From positions 1 through 5,018 of the forward strand of contig JAUWMO010000268.1 in assembly GCA_030613125.1 (NCBI GenBank): DNA of 5,018 bases, given 5' to 3'. Both the position numbers and the translations under genes were made by a program. This document shows, one piece after another, positions 4,984 to 5,018 of the stretch. A model generated the notes under the pieces. It ran no database searches. It was not told the origin of the DNA and saw only the letters and a list, made by a program, of their open reading frames with translations. How positions within the stretch are numbered: the stretch's first letter is position 1; each line of letters begins with the position of its first letter. This DNA comes from Bacteroidota bacterium. Its GTDB lineage: Bacteria > Bacteroidota > Bacteroidia > Bacteroidales > VadinHA17.

Positions 4984-5018
4984 GGCCATTTACATATAAG
5001 TTGAATTAATACACCTAG

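Overview
The window looks like chromosomal DNA of a member of the Bacteroidota, probably Bacteroidales or a related order. The sequence is AT-rich and the genes start without clear Shine-Dalgarno sites, after A-rich leaders. Three upstream regions carry matches to the Bacteroidota sigma-factor -7 box TAnnTTTG. One secreted protein has a signal peptide ending in Ala followed by Gln, which is typical of this phylum. The protein families fit too: Soj/Spo0J-type ParAB, a BT0820-like HAD protein, a lipoprotein glutaminyl cyclase and a secreted DUF1080 protein. No plasmid, phage, insertion sequence, CRISPR or RNA gene was recognised.

Layout: On the minus strand, parA (258-1058) is followed by the first 59 codons of parB, which runs off the left edge. 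A 312-bp divergent spacer separates parA from a plus-strand YegS/BmrU-type lipid kinase (1371-2318). This gene converges across about 108 bp on a minus-strand pair transcribed leftward. The pair is a small HAD-family phosphatase-like protein (3554-4003) followed after 2 bp by a lipoprotein glutaminyl-peptide cyclotransferase with an N-terminal beta-rich extension (2427-3551). A 261-bp divergent spacer (4004-4264) holds a GC-rich nested inverted repeat and a candidate promoter for each direction. The last gene is a plus-strand secreted DUF1080 (3-keto-disaccharide hydrolase-like) protein (4265-4867). The final 151 bp hold no gene but contain a strong imperfect hairpin (4921-4983).

How the genes work together: ParA and ParB form the chromosome-partitioning pair, whose parS sites were not seen here. 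The glutaminyl cyclase converts N-terminal Gln of exported proteins to pyroglutamate. The neighbouring DUF1080 protein is itself predicted to expose such a Gln after signal peptidase I cleavage, so enzyme and likely substrate lie in one window. The lipid kinase and DUF1080 gene look like independent single-gene units. No clearly new multi-gene system is visible. The best leads are the tight HAD-cyclase pairing, a Trp-to-Phe change at a probable cyclase active-site position, and the palindromic intergenic elements.
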